Counted from the stretch's first letter, positions 48,136-60,436 are shown. The stretch is DNA of 64,000 nt from Rutidosis leptorrhynchoides (GCF_046630445.1 NC_092337.1:189143501-189207500), one strand, 5' to 3'. Notes: generated from the letters alone by a model not told the origin. Numbers and translations are program-made.

Positions 48136-48684
48136 ATGTTAGAGTTAGATTTTCTATTTTCGTGTAGTTCTCGAAAATGGAACCCGAATGGTCTTTCCCT
48201 AGCAGACCCTAAAGAACTAGTCTTCTCCCCCTATTCTGAATTTTTATTTTTTTTAGGTTTTTACGAAATGAAGACTTCCTGTGAATTAAACCATGGTCTA
48301 ATGCTACACGCTTTGATCACTAAACGTAATAATGACACACTTCCGAGTGAACTAGTATCAGTAATCAGAGAAAGATTGGACGGAGTAAGAAAAGAATCCA
48401 GATGCGAAGATAATAAGTTACAATTTGGTAAAGGAAAATCAAAATCCGCAGCGAAAAGAAGAGCACGACACCTTGAAAAATGTCACAAATGCGGAAAATG
48501 GTCACATGGAGGTAAATGTTCAAATAATCAAACCTATTCAAACACCGAATTTGTTACTTTATGCAGAGATGGACCGTTCATATGTTTAAAAGAAAAAACA
48601 CTGAATGCTCGAGGTTACGCCTATGTAGCCATGGAAAATCAATTAAACCGACTATCTTATGAATGGGATAGATCATATCACTAA
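48136..48684 (+). CDS. Post-integrase ORF with a basic zinc-knuckle-like motif
   Basis: An open frame of about 180 codons. A hydrophobic N-terminal third (FLFSCSS..., SEFLFFLGFYEM) precedes a Lys/Arg-rich stretch (KGKSKSAAKRRARHLEK) and a CX2CX4HX3C motif (CHKCGKWSHGGKC), similar to nucleocapsid knuckles. I recognise no family. It follows the retropepsin-like ORF by ~20 bp, suggesting a shared 3' transcript of the element. The start codon is uncertain: the first in-frame ATG after the hydrophobic part encodes MKTSCELNHG near 48268. No stop codons interrupt it, unlike its upstream neighbours. Confidence 0.55.
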   Translation: MLELDFLFSCSSRKWNPNGLSLADPKELVFSPYSEFLFFLGFYEMKTSCELNHGLMLHALITKRNNDTLPSELVSVIRERLDGVRKESRCEDNKLQFGKGKSKSAAKRRARHLEKCHKCGKWSHGGKCSNNQTYSNTEFVTLCRDGPFICLKEKTLNARGYAYVAMENQLNRLSYEWDRSYH

Positions 48685-49794
48685 GAATACTATCTCACAG
48701 GCAAGTCTGTACAGTTTTTATTTTTTTATTTTTATTTTTAACCTTTTGATAATAAACGCTAATTTGTTCGCTATAAAGTATTAAATTGATATTATATGAA
48801 ATTAGGTTTGGCGACCGAAATTATTGATATCATTCAAAAATTTATTACATCACTGCGAAATTTAACGTTTATTCTTAAGGTATAAATATCTTTAATCAAT
48901 CAAACCAAAATATTTCAAAAATTCATCATGAGTTAAATTAGGTCATTGAACCGAAATTACTTTACCGAAAAGAGAGGCGTATATTTTTGATAATATTTGA
49001 TTGATTAAAGTGGGATAAAAGACCAAAAATATTTTTAATTTTATTTTTACCATGTTTTTAAAATTAATATATAAATATTAAATTAATATTGTAAACTTTT
49101 TAAATTAATATATTTAAAATTGTAAATATTTGAACAATTGATATTTTTAAGTTTGTATGTATAAAAACAAAAATATAATATAAGTTTGGTGTGAATTTTT
49201 AATTTTAAATATGAATTTTGAATTTTATATTTAAGTTGTGTGAATTTAAAAATCAAAATTTACTTTTTCTCATTAAGTTAAAAATATGATTTTTAAAAAT
49301 TCGTCATAAGTTGAAGACTAGGTCGTTGAACCGAAATTGCTTTACCCGAGTGAGGGACGAGAACTTTTATTATCATTATTTTTAATCTTATTGAATTAAA
49401 GTATGCCAAAAACATTAAAAAACCCAAAAATCTAAGCTTTTAAAACAATCGCTTGAAAAAGACAAATTTTAAAATTTTGTCGAAGGACGGACTAGGACAT
49501 CGATCTGAAACGACCTCGTCCTAAAACAAAGGAAAACAAAATTTTAAATTTATTTTATATTTGTTTTATAAGTTAAGGTTTACATTAAAAAAAAAAAATA
49601 GAAAGGCCGCGACTCGCGGAGTTTGTAAGGGTCAAACACCGCAAGTCGCGGAGAGACCAAAATTCAGAAAAAATAAAAACGCTGGAAACAGATTAGTTGC
49701 ACACTACCACCCACAAAAACTGCGAAAATACCCAAAAATCACCTCTAAAATCCGAATTTTTTCACCATTAATCATCATATTTTTTACTAAAATC
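48685..49794. other. Non-coding spacer of the Athila-like element with a dispersed ~70-bp repeat
   Basis: AT-rich. The phrase GGTCATTGAACCGAAATTAC and its surroundings (about 48921-48990) recur diverged at 49299-49370, and more weakly at 48805, 49475 and 52492. CCGCGACTCGCGG occurs at 49607-49619 and a variant at 49639-49651. No gene until the env-position ORF. Confidence 0.6.
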
Positions 49795-51824
49795 ATGTTG
49801 AGAAGGATGCTATCAAAGAATTACTCAAGAAAAACGGTAAATTTCTACACCTAAACACCATTTAATTCGAAAATTAGTGTTCTTGAGCAATTTTATACCC
49901 AATTCAATTTTGATGCTTTTTAGTGTAATTATGCTTAAATTGCTTATGTATTATACTTGTATAACCTAGATTGATGCTATTTAACATGATTAGAAGCCTT
50001 AAACTTCAAATTTTGAGTAATCTAGGGTTTGTGTTCCTGAGCAAATTTGGGGCTTTTTGATATAAACAGGTTATGGCCGATTTTTGTCATGAATTATTGC
50101 TAAATTGAGTAGTGTAACATGTTTAGGTAGTTAAATGATCCAAACTTTGAGCCTAAACATGATTTTTGAGAATTAAAGTGGACTTTTTTAAGTTCAAAAT
50201 TCATGAACTTGATTTTTGAGAGATAATGCCATTTGAAACTTGTTTAATTGCTAGTAATGATTATTTTGACATGTTATTTGAGTTGAATGCTTATGAACTT
50301 GGCGAACATTTTCGTATATGCTTATTTGAAAAAGTGTAGATTTGATAAAAATATGAAAATGAGCATAAGTTTGATATAAATTGATCATGTCATTGTAATT
50401 ATTTTGATTAATGATATTGCTGACACTAATGCATATTTGGATGCACAAAAATTGTGTTTGATGTGTTTTGCAGACTGAAAGGGGTGAATCTTCATCCCAA
50501 GCTCGCAATGCTCCTCCTGAAAATGCGGAACAACAGGATGTTGATTGCTATTATAAACAAGATATACCTCATCCAGTTATGACATTTTCAGATATGCACG
50601 TGGAAAATTTGCACCAGAACTTGAGATTAGACAGATGTTGGATAGATTATCCAAAATACCAAAGGGGCTTGCATACTCTTCATTCTAAAGCTGTTGAAGT
50701 ACCTAGGGTAATAGAATGGGGACCATTAGAAGCTGTAGAATTGGCCGAGCCAATTAGAGAATTACTTACACAGAGGTATGGTAATTCTACTTTTAACGAC
50801 TGGGTACGTTTATTCAACATGCGTAGACCTGTATATAAAGTATGGTGTGAAGAGTTATTGTGTAGTATAGAAATAAATGATCGGGTAGCTAGTTTAACCG
50901 ATCGTTCTTTTATTAGATTTTTGTTAGGAGGTTCGATGCGTCACATGTCTCTACTAGACATGGCTCAGGCCTTACGTATATATACGCCTGAGGAGCTAGC
51001 ATCTGCCGATTGTCGAGGGTTGATACTAAATGGTAGGAAAATTGATGAAAATTTTGATACGCATGGTGTATGGAGTCAAATGACTAGCCATTACCGATTT
51101 AAATTGGGAAATTACTCTTATTTAGATATAGATAGAGCAGAGTTAAGAGTAATTCATAGGTTTTTAGCTAATTCGATTACACAAAGAAGTAAGAATAAGG
51201 AAAAGGTAAATGAACAGGATTTGTTTTACCACATGTGTATTCGAGACCCACAAAGCGCTGTAAGTATACCTTATTGTGTGGGTTATTATTTATCAGCTAT
51301 GGTTAGGGGGATGAGACCGCACAGTATAATAGAAGGTGGTATATTTATTACTTTGATTGCTGAGTATCTCAATGTGAATATAAGTCGGGGGGGGGGGATT
51401 ATTAGTCGAAGAACCAGAACCCCACGATACAATTGGTTTAAATGTATACCATGGTACGAAGGTTTTGAAGAGGCGAAATAACGCCGCAGTACAATACCAT
51501 GGTAGACATTCACAGGTTGAGAGAAACCAACAGCCAGGTAATGTGGGAGGGAGAAATGAAATGACAGAAATGCAAAGGTTTATAGCTTCACAAGAGTATG
51601 AAAATGCTAGACATAGAGCATTTGAAGATTGGCAGGTTCATCAAAACCAAATCATAGCTTATTGCCAACATATAGGTAGAAACTATATTCCTACTCCAAC
51701 GCCCATATTTCCTCCATGGTCTATAGAGATGCAACTACCGTATCCTACTTATAACCCAGCTGAAGCATTTTATAACACATATGGTTATGCATGGAACCCC
51801 TACTGGAATCAGTATCATCCCTAG
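49795..51824 (+). pseudogene. Env-position ORF of the Athila-like element, probably spliced
   Basis: Exon 1 (49795-49836) encodes MLRRMLSKNYSRKT and ends at a GT donor (ACG|GTAAAT). Exon 2 begins after TGTTTTGCAG at 50474, with phases matching (TERGESSSQARNA...). The 637-bp intron is AT-rich. Exon 2 encodes an acidic/aromatic protein (MTFSDMHVENLHQNLRLDR, WGPLEAVELAEPIRELL, FNDWVRLFNMRRPVYKVW, SIPYCVGYYLSAMVRGM). An 11-G run at 51387-51397 shifts the frame. On the other side the alternative frame continues smoothly (LLVEEPEPHDTIG ... to stop at 51824, ending Tyr/Pro-rich). Athila elements often carry an env-like ORF here. I see no convincing signal peptide or membrane anchor, so 'env' describes position only. 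Confidence 0.7.
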
Positions 51825-53914
51825 TTTATTTAGTTTTATTATTTTTTTATTTTTGTAATGTTACTACATTTAATACTTATGTTGACATTGTAATAGTTTT
51901 TATAATTTTCTAACTTTTATTATTAGATTTTAATAATTTTTGAATGTGGGGTAATATTCCAAACTTCAAAAATATGTATATATGTTTGCAGTTTATCTTA
52001 TGTACACAACAGGGTAAAACAACGCATTTTCAAAGACTGACATTAAGTTCAGCAAAAACGACTAATTTTGAAGACAAGATGCAAAATAAATGTGATATAA
52101 CAACAAGACGGAATGAACAAATGATATGCACCATTTATCATTCAGCAAACAAACGCCAATATGTTTGGAAACTTTGGTAAAATTTAATCATTTTTCTACG
52201 CTAATCACCCTCAATAATTTAAATTGTTACTGATTTCTTGCAAATGAGGGCATTGCAAAATCTTAAGTGTGGGAAGGGGTTAAATTCTTTCAGATTTTAA
52301 AATTTTTACTTTAAACACTTGGTTATCATTAAAAATACTAGTAAAGCAGTAGTTGTATTAGAATCTAGTGCTCTCTGATAATAAAGAACAACCCTAGTCT
52401 TATATACTGACTACCCAATTCTAGTAAAATTTTTAAAATTTCCAATTAAATAAATTCAAAATCATGTTTATACATATTTATGAACGATAAAACTAGGTGT
52501 TAACACCGAAATTATTGTTACCTCGTAAAGGACATAAATTGAGAAACAAACCAAAATGTTAGAATTCATTTAAGAATGGAATAGAGGAGAACAAAAAGGC
52601 AAATAAAAGAAAATAAAAACCAAGTGTGGGAAAATTTACCAAGTTATTTTAAATATATGTCACATATTTCTGTAACAAATAATTGAAAATACTTTTGTTT
52701 TGAACGATAATTAACTGTTTTACCCGATTTACTGTAAGAAAGATGGATCTACACGATGAATCAATTCCATCATTAAAAGGAAGTAAAGTCTTCCGAAAAA
52801 GAAACGCGCTTCTTGATTTAGGTCATGAAGTTGTCGTTCAGACCAGCTGTAGGTTGAAAAAAAAATCTAGAAAAGTCATCTCTAAAATCAGCAGGAAATC
52901 CACGGACCTCAGCATCAAACAAGGTCGCCAAGTGGTCAGATTTATCCTAACTATGAGAAGGATTTATCTCGTACAATGGGGAGGGCACCGTGCAAATTAG
53001 CTGGATAAGACTAATGAATCAGATCCCCAGAAAGGATAATCTCCTTAAAGATCAAAAATCAGCTTTTAAGACTGATATTACTCAATCCTAGAGATTGACC
53101 TTAAAGATTGAGAATTACAAACTCATGGAATTCGATGATATCTAAACTCGAGCTTGAACGAGAAAATATTTTGATCAAAAATACAAACCGATTTGTTTTC
53201 TGAAAACCCATTTTCAATGCGTTCATTACCATTGAACGTAAAATCTTAGGAATTCACCTGGAATTCATTAGGTCACCTGAACCAAATCGGGTGTCAACCG
53301 TAAGAACGGTGGTTGCATAGCATGGTCAAAGACAGGACCTTGTGCCAGACCAGAAAATTATAAGGGTGAGCTTTACTATTGCTCCTACATAGGGTAGTAA
53401 TTGCGTCCGACACATTATAGACCATAATTAAAAGCATGTCAGGGGACATTGCCTTAACAGTTGCTTGTTCAACGCTTTCCTTTACAAACCGGACGGTAGT
53501 TTATTGAAAGGTAATATTCGGAACAAGTATACTGGACGTGTTGCTTTCCTAATACAAGGCTAGCAAGTAGGTGACACAAAACCACAAGTTTTGAGCTAAA
53601 GTTTTCAAATCTGAAACCCACTAAACCCACAAAAAGAATTTGCAAACACCGGTGAAGGTTTATTCCGAAAAACTTATCTAGGGTAAAAACTAGATTTAAT
53701 TTTCAAAAGATCAAATGTTTTCATAAAGATCCAATTTCCTTAATGGATCTAAATTTTTATAGTCATGTGGGACTGTAAACCATATCGTTACTACCATTGT
53801 TTATACCGCCGTATAGAAATCACTGATGTACAAAGTGTGAAGAATAAAGAAGTGATTCTAGTATTTCAAGACTATATTGCTTGAGGACAAGCAACGCTCA
53901 AGTGTGGAAATATT
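51825..53914. other. Non-coding 3' region of the Athila-like element
   Basis: About 2.1 kb before the 3' LTR. It contains three polypurine-like AAGTGTGG strings (about 52266, 52623 and 53900). The last is 15 bp from the 3' LTR and the best polypurine-tract candidate. Two small ORFs (51944-52180 and 52743-53000) have no recognisable domain. Confidence 0.55.
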
Positions 53915-54512
53915 TGATAATGCTAAAGACGAACATATATTTCATAGCATTATTCCTCAAGAAAGACAAGCTTTTAGTTGCAATTGTTCTATTTACAAGT
54001 GATATTCGTTTAAATAATAAAAGGTGAAGACAAAAGACAGATTCGACGAATTGAAGACGCAAACGACCAAAAAGCTCAAAAGTACAAAATACAATCAAAG
54101 AGGTTCCAATTATTGATAAGAAACGTCTCGAAATTACAAGAGTACAAGATTCAAAACGCAAAGTACAAGATATTAAATTGTACGCAAGGACGTTCAAAAA
54201 TCCGAAACCGGGACCAGAGTCAACTCTCAACGATCGACGCAACGGACTAAAATTTACAAGTCAATTATGCACATAAATATAATATAATATTTAAATAATT
54301 ACTAAAATTATTTATATATTATATTTATTTATATAATCCGTCGACAAGCTAGGAGCCAAGGCTTGGTGAGCTGTAAAAACAAACTCCGCGACTCGCGGAG
54401 TTTGAAGGCAAAAAAATGCCTCGAGTTGCGGAGACACCCTGGACAAAAATCCCTATAAAAGGCAACGCAGTTTGATCGTTTTTTATATCCATTAATCTAT
54501 CTCTCTCTCAAT

Positions 54513-54592
<80 letters not shown>

Positions 54593-55942
54593 AATTTTAA
54601 ATCCTAATAATAAGGGTATGTTAGCGAATGTTGTAAGGGTGTAAGTCAAAATTCTGTCCGTGTAACGCTACGCTATTTTTAATCATTGTAAGTTATGTTT
54701 ATATTATTTTCATTAATGTCTCGTAGCTAAGTTATTATTATGCTTATTTTAATCGAAGTAATCATGATGTTGGGCTAATTACTAAAATTGGGTAATTGGG
54801 CTTTGTACCATAATTGGGGTTTGGATAAAAGAACGAAACTTGTGGAAATTAGACTATGGGCTATTAATGGGTTTTATATTAACTAAACAATACCTTGTTA
54901 ATTTAATATATAAACTTATAATTTGACGTATTTATATATAACCACATACGCTTGACTGGGTACGGTGGGCGGGATATCTATAAATACCAATAATTATTCA
55001 TTTTACCGGACACGGAACTGGATTAATAGTTAATAGACTTGTTGAAACAGGGGTGAATTACATTCAAGGGTAATTGGTGTAATTGTTAACAAAGTAGTAA
55101 AACCTTGGTTTACACGCAGTCGATAACCTGGTGTATTCATTAAACAAAGTATTAAAACCTTGTTACAATTCGAATCCCCAATTAGTTGGAATATTTGATT
55201 TCGAGAATAAGAATAATTTGACGAAGGCTTTCGCTCTTTATATTTATGACTGATGGACTATTATGGACAAATCCGTATGGACATATTAAATAATCCAGGA
55301 CAAAGAACAATTAACCTATGGGCATAAAACTAAAATCAACATGTCAAACATCATGATTACGGAAGTTTAAATAAGCATAATTCTTTTATTTCATATTTAA
55401 TTTCCTTTATTTTATATTTAATTGCACTTCTAATTATCGCACTTTTATTTATTGTTATTGTATTTAATTGCACTTTTAATTATCATACTTTTTAATTATC
55501 GCAATTTTATTTTATCGCACTTTTATTTATCGCAATTTCTTTATCGTTATTTACTTTACGCTTTAAATTAAGTCTTGTATTTATTTTTAATATTTTACAT
55601 TAGGTTTTAACTGCGACTAAAGTTTTAAAATCGACAAACTGGTCATTAAACGGTAAAACCCCCCTTTTATAATAATAATATTACTTATTTATATATTTGT
55701 ATTTTTATAATTTAAAACTAATATAACGTTAAGCTTTGATTAAAAGATTCCCCGTGGAACGAACCGGACTTACTAAAAACTACACTACTGTACGATTAGG
55801 TACACTGCCTATAAGTGTTATAGTAAGGTTTAAGTATATCCATTCTATAAATAAATAAATATCTTGTGTAAAAATTGTATCATATTTAATAGTATTTCGT
55901 TGTAAAAATAAAGCTATTTTATATACACCTCGTAGAACATCA
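53915..55942 (+). repeat. 3' LTR of the Athila-like element
   Basis: 2,028 bp. It is longer than the 5' LTR mainly through an expanded (TA)n tract at about 54524-54582. It ends AGAACATCA and is followed by TSD AAAGG. It contains the perfect palindrome at 54380-54404. Confidence 0.93.
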
Positions 55943-56976
55943 AAAGGAATGAAATGAATGGAAATAAGTGACCGGGATCTCAACCTAGAGATAGAATGTA
56001 CGATCAGATGTTGTCTAATAGACATAAGTATGGTAACTATACCAATGATAATGGTTTTCTGAAAGAAATTCCATTTTCGGAAAGGTTACTATCTATGAAA
56101 AGTTTCCACTTTTAGTAACTTTCCAATTATAGAAAGTTCGGGTTATAATCTTTAACAAGACATTGTACGACAATCTTAAATCTCGTTGCTATCATACAAG
56201 TCACTTGAATGATCAGTTGTTACCGGTTGGCCCAGGATCTCTTGACCAAAATCTATGTTTGGCATTCGAGATCCACAAGCGTCCCATAATGGTACCAAGG
56301 ATCACCCTAGGCCTTAAGTAGCGTTGAGGTTCATATATAGTGCACGTTATCTTGATTATAACTTTGGTGATAATAACGATAGTAATAATAATAATAATTG
56401 AAAATGGAAACATCACTCACGTATCAATATTGAGACTCAATATTGCAGGAAAAAGTACGCAGATGTAACAGACATTACAAATGCTAGGTTGACCTCACGA
56501 ACAATACCCATAACCTCCATAGCTATAACCCATACTTTCCTTAGCTTTATCCCGCTCATAAAACTCGTTTTGAAATGACCCGCTCATGACTTCATCGTAG
56601 TATTTTATGTATAAATAATAATATGTTATAATTCAGTAGGCTTATAACTACCTTTAGTGGTTTGATTCTTGATTAAGAATACTAATAATGAAGTGTAAGA
56701 ACAAAGATGATAATGGAAAGAAAGAAAGAAAAAAACACTTTGTAAGTGTGAGAAATGGTGCAAGTTTAATGCTTGCATTCATGAGTATTTATAGCCTAGA
56801 ATTTCAATCGAAAAATACATACTTTGTGTACCAAAATTGACTATATGTATACTAGTTTATAATTTTATTTTTAGTCAACATAAGGATGTACTAGTTTATA
56901 CTTTCCTTTTTTTTTTTTTAATTTTTTATTTATTTTTAGTCAACATAAGGATGTATTTGTTTAGGATTCTTTTTAG

Positions 56977-57111
<135 letters not shown>

Positions 57112-57160
57112 ATTTACTACATGATAAGTATTATTTTCTTTTTACTAATTCATTACATTG

Positions 57161-57225
<65 letters not shown>

Positions 57226-57345
57226 TTTCGAAATATATATTTGAAATATTTATTTAATATTTAGTTTTTCAAAATCAATTATATTTTAAAGTTTATTTTA
57301 AAATCGTTTAAATAATAGAAATTATTATAACACGTAACGTTTTTA

Positions 57346-57384
<39 letters not shown>

Positions 57385-57457
57385 AAATTGTTCGTGAATC
57401 GTCGGAATCATATAAAAGTTAGGTTTAAATTTAGTCAGAAATTTTCGGGTTGTCATA

Positions 57458-57494
57458 GTACCTACTCGTTAAAAGAAATTTCGTTCCGAAATTT
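57458..57494 (-). promoter_or_regulatory. Polypurine-tract region of the minus-strand element
   Basis: The minus strand reads ATTTCGGAACGAAATTTC and then TTTTAACGAGTAGGTAC directly at the LTR edge. This closely matches the chromovirus arrangement at 21136-21170 and supports a chromovirus origin. Confidence 0.6.
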
Positions 57495-57505
57495 AGTTGT
57501 TGCCA

Positions 57506-57620
57506 TCAATCGGCGTTGTTCGTACATAGACGACGATATTTACGTTTTATTTGGTCTTCACGTTCCCAGGTATGTTCGGGGCCTTGCGTGAATTCCAACA
57601 GATAGTATATTATTTTGTTT
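57506..57620 (-). pseudogene. Chromodomain C-terminal remnant of the minus-strand element's pol
   Basis: On the minus strand a short frame reads GPEHTWEREDQIKRKYRRL and stops (TGA) at 57508-57506, the typical ending of chromovirus pol (compare [12 protein letters not shown] in the element at 13930). A one-base slip separates it from WNSRK just upstream. Everything farther upstream that should be RT and integrase is missing. Confidence 0.65.
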
Positions 57621-58218
57621 CAAGCGTTTAAATCATATGAACCAAAATTTCTATAGGTTCTTCTATAAAGTGCATTTTATTATTAATGCGAAGGTAATTC
57701 AAAGGAATAACAAGAGTGTCATTTGACTAGGTTATCCTTAAAGGGATGATGGTGCTATACAAGCGTTTCAGTAAACTGAACATATGAAATGTGCTATGAA
57801 TAGTATTGAGCTCATTCAAAACATTGAGCGGTTATGCCGCAATATTAGGGTAGACAAAATAGAGAGGATTTCATGAAAATTACAGTCATGAAATTTGATA
57901 GAGATCGTCCTTTTTTACAACAAGAATATTGTAATGATGAATATAAGTTGAAAAATAAAGTTTTATCACTATTGAATAATATGGATAAAACAATTCGATT
58001 ATAGGAAGCGTATAAACGAAGCTATTGTAAAAGAGGGAATGAGAAAATTAAATGTTCGCCTTAACTTTTGACGTAGTCACGATTAATTTCCAGAATTCAA
58101 GGGATTAAAGGAAATCTTCGTAATCTATAAGATTTGATTCTCCGGTATTTATGAAATTTTGGGATTTCTTTGATTAAATGCGGGGAATTGCCTCGATTGC
58201 TGTGTTTGGAAATTTTGC

Positions 58219-58225
58219 TATAAAT
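58219..58225 (+). promoter_or_regulatory. TATA box upstream of the antisense small ORF
   Basis: TATAAAT, 78 bases before the ATG at 58303, followed by a pyrimidine-rich leader (CTTCTTCCGTTTC...). The spacing would give a ~50-nt 5' UTR. Inferred. Confidence 0.4.
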
Positions 58226-58302
58226 TAGCTTCTTCCGTTTCATTATCTTCACCACTTCTATACTTTCTTTCCTCAATTCATACTTCCAAAAGATTTGTTA
58301 AT

Positions 58303-58476
58303 ATGCTCAATCCAGTTCTTGTTCTTGACCTTATATTGGTTATCGCCACAATCTTCCTTCTTTTCCAACTCCCACTAGAGGAGTCTGTTTACTTCTATTA
58401 TGCTCTAGGATTTATTGTGTTTTTAGTTCTCCCGTGTCTTTATATTGCTATACGCATTGATATACACGGTTTGTAA
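58303..58476 (+). CDS. Antisense small ORF: 57-residue protein with two predicted membrane spans
   Basis: ATG at 58303, TAA at 58474-58476. The translation starts MLNPVLVLDLILVIATIFLL (first span, residues ~4-23), then a short acidic loop (QLPLEES), a second span at about 30-51 (YYALGFIVFLVLPCLYIAI) and a tail (RIDIHGL). It lies on the strand opposite to the retroelement that contains it, in the region where RT and integrase should be. It is preceded by a TATA box and a pyrimidine-rich leader. No homologue family is recognised. A chance ORF of this length is possible. The regular two-span layout and the promoter-like upstream sequence favour a real gene, but expression is unproven. Confidence 0.4.
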   Translation: MLNPVLVLDLILVIATIFLLFQLPLEESVYFYYALGFIVFLVLPCLYIAIRIDIHGL

Positions 58477-60436
58477 TTTCGGTGTTGTTATAGGGCTTTA
58501 TATTTTCCCTTATATGTCGGAGCTCTATGTTCTTGTTTGCTCTTCTCGACTTTAAGTAAAGCGAGTAATGGTCTAGAATTCGTAGGTGCGAAGTTTTCAA
58601 ATGGACCTTATGTTCTAAGCAGAAAGGAACGTAATATCACGATTTGATTTGTTAAATTACCAGAATTACTGAGAATATCAAGAATATATTTTCTTGATAT
58701 GTTCAGAGATTAAGTAGAATGTAAGAGTCGTGTAACATGGCAAATGATGATTATAAAGTCTATGAATCATCATCTTCCATTAAAATTTAGCATGACTTAC
58801 TGTAATATAATCACGTTGGCCTGACATCATTATATTATACTAACACATGCTTCAATTCTCAACATTACTTCAAAACATTTATAATTTAAACTTGAATTTT
58901 ACAGAATATAGAAACTAAAATGGTTTCCTTTATGATGTGATAAAGATATCGCAAAGAGATAATTAATTGCGGACAAGAATCGTTATGAAGATATCTTCAG
59001 AAATTTAGAGGATATTTATAATAAAAGATACGATAATATCTTAGAATTTCTAAAATCGAAGGATAATGAAGAAATTCTTCTGTAAAGATTTAGAATGCGT
59101 AAAAAGATCTTCTGTGATTTCCTTCAGAAATCGAATCATCTAGATTCTTTGGGTATAGGTTTAATCCTTTTGATTTGTCCACAGTTTCCTTCATGTTTTA
59201 CTCAATTCGTCTTTCAATTCCAAATTTTTTTTTGAGCTTTTCCAACGTACCATTCTTTATTATCAAACTTTTGGCCCTTAAGACCATCTACAATTTTGCT
59301 GTTTCCTCTGCATTTAATGCAGCCATATTTAAATCATCGGTTATCAATCCGAGATGGTTTCAAGAAATTTCGTTTTTAGATGATTTAAAGCTGATTGTGA
59401 TCGTCAAGATTCAAAGGATGTTTTCAAGAATTTTGAATTTGAAGTGTTTAAGCGTAAGATGCATCCATCAATGGAGCTAACGGTTGACAAAGAAATGTTG
59501 TGATTTTCAAAAGTAAGGAATGGAAAGTTCGGTGGTTTGATGTGGTAATTCATCATAGAGTACGAATGAATATAATTCATGAATGTAGTGATCTTTAGGA
59601 AGATAACACTTGCTAAAGCTTTACTTGAATTCTGATATGTCAAAATCAGAATATGTAATTTGATTTGTATGAAAATGTTTATTCTTTAGTGAACAGATAC
59701 ATATATCTTGTGAATGTAAGTAGGATAGCTACTGATTATTGAATCAGAATTTGAAGAATGTACAATGTAAGATATTAATGTGAGATATAAATATATCTCG
59801 AGTTTTACCTACCCGTTAAAATATTTTCACAATTAACAGTTTGTACAAAAGAAAAGATATACGTTTATATATGTATTCTTCAGATATAATATAGATTTAA
59901 TGAGTTAATATAATATTAAACTCATTTGATTTGCGGTTGAAATGAGAATAAATAATCTCCAAAACCTTAGAGATTTCATAATTGTCGCGAAATATTTCGC
60001 TAATGAAGTTATGAATCAATGCTTCATTGTTCATTATTATTGATATACCTTGGTATATGATGTTGGTGCTCGTGAAGTCCTTGTGAAATTCACAAGACAC
60101 GAATAACGTTTTCTAGAAAGTTTCGAGTACACCGAAAATGAAAATATACAATCAATCATGTATTTGAGTAATACACTTGATTTATTATGATATGGAGTTT
60201 ATTGTGCTGAAGCAGTGATTAACGATTGTTAAGTTATTAAAAAAAGATGTACATCATAGCATATTAGTGATATGAATTAACCAAGTAGTACATACTAGTT
60301 AAGATTCACACGTAATAGCTTAGTACGAAAAGATTTATTATTGTTCCAAACCATATATATAAAGTATACATATATAATTCTTCAGGAAGAATGAGTTAAT
60401 ATATCTTAACTCATTATTACTAATATTCCTTGGTAT
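58477..60436. other. Internal region of the minus-strand element, no gene recognised
   Basis: AT-rich sequence where pol would be expected. A second polypurine-like ACCTACCCGTTAAAA occurs at about 59807-59822. An imperfect hairpin TATCAAGAA...TTCTTGATA lies near 58676-58699. ORFs at 59175-59480 (+) and 59404-59643 (-) have no recognisable domain. Confidence 0.5.

Larger units (their letters stand above)
38022..55942 (+). mobile_element. Athila-like Ty3/gypsy retrotransposon, 17,921 bp
   Basis: 5' LTR 38022-40011 and 3' LTR 53915-55942, TSD AAAGG at 38017-38021 and 55943-55947. The right LTR copy of the host element (62539-62560, CCTTGAAAGGAATGAAATG) shows the empty site. The Asp-type primer-binding site and the gag/pol sequence mark the Athila lineage. 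Beyond integrase lie an extra retropepsin-like ORF, a zinc-knuckle ORF, a spliced env-position ORF and about 3 kb of non-coding DNA. I counted roughly 35 LTR differences by eye (about 1.8%), so it is much older than the chromovirus at 13930. Several nonsense codons and frameshifts inactivate it. Confidence 0.93.
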
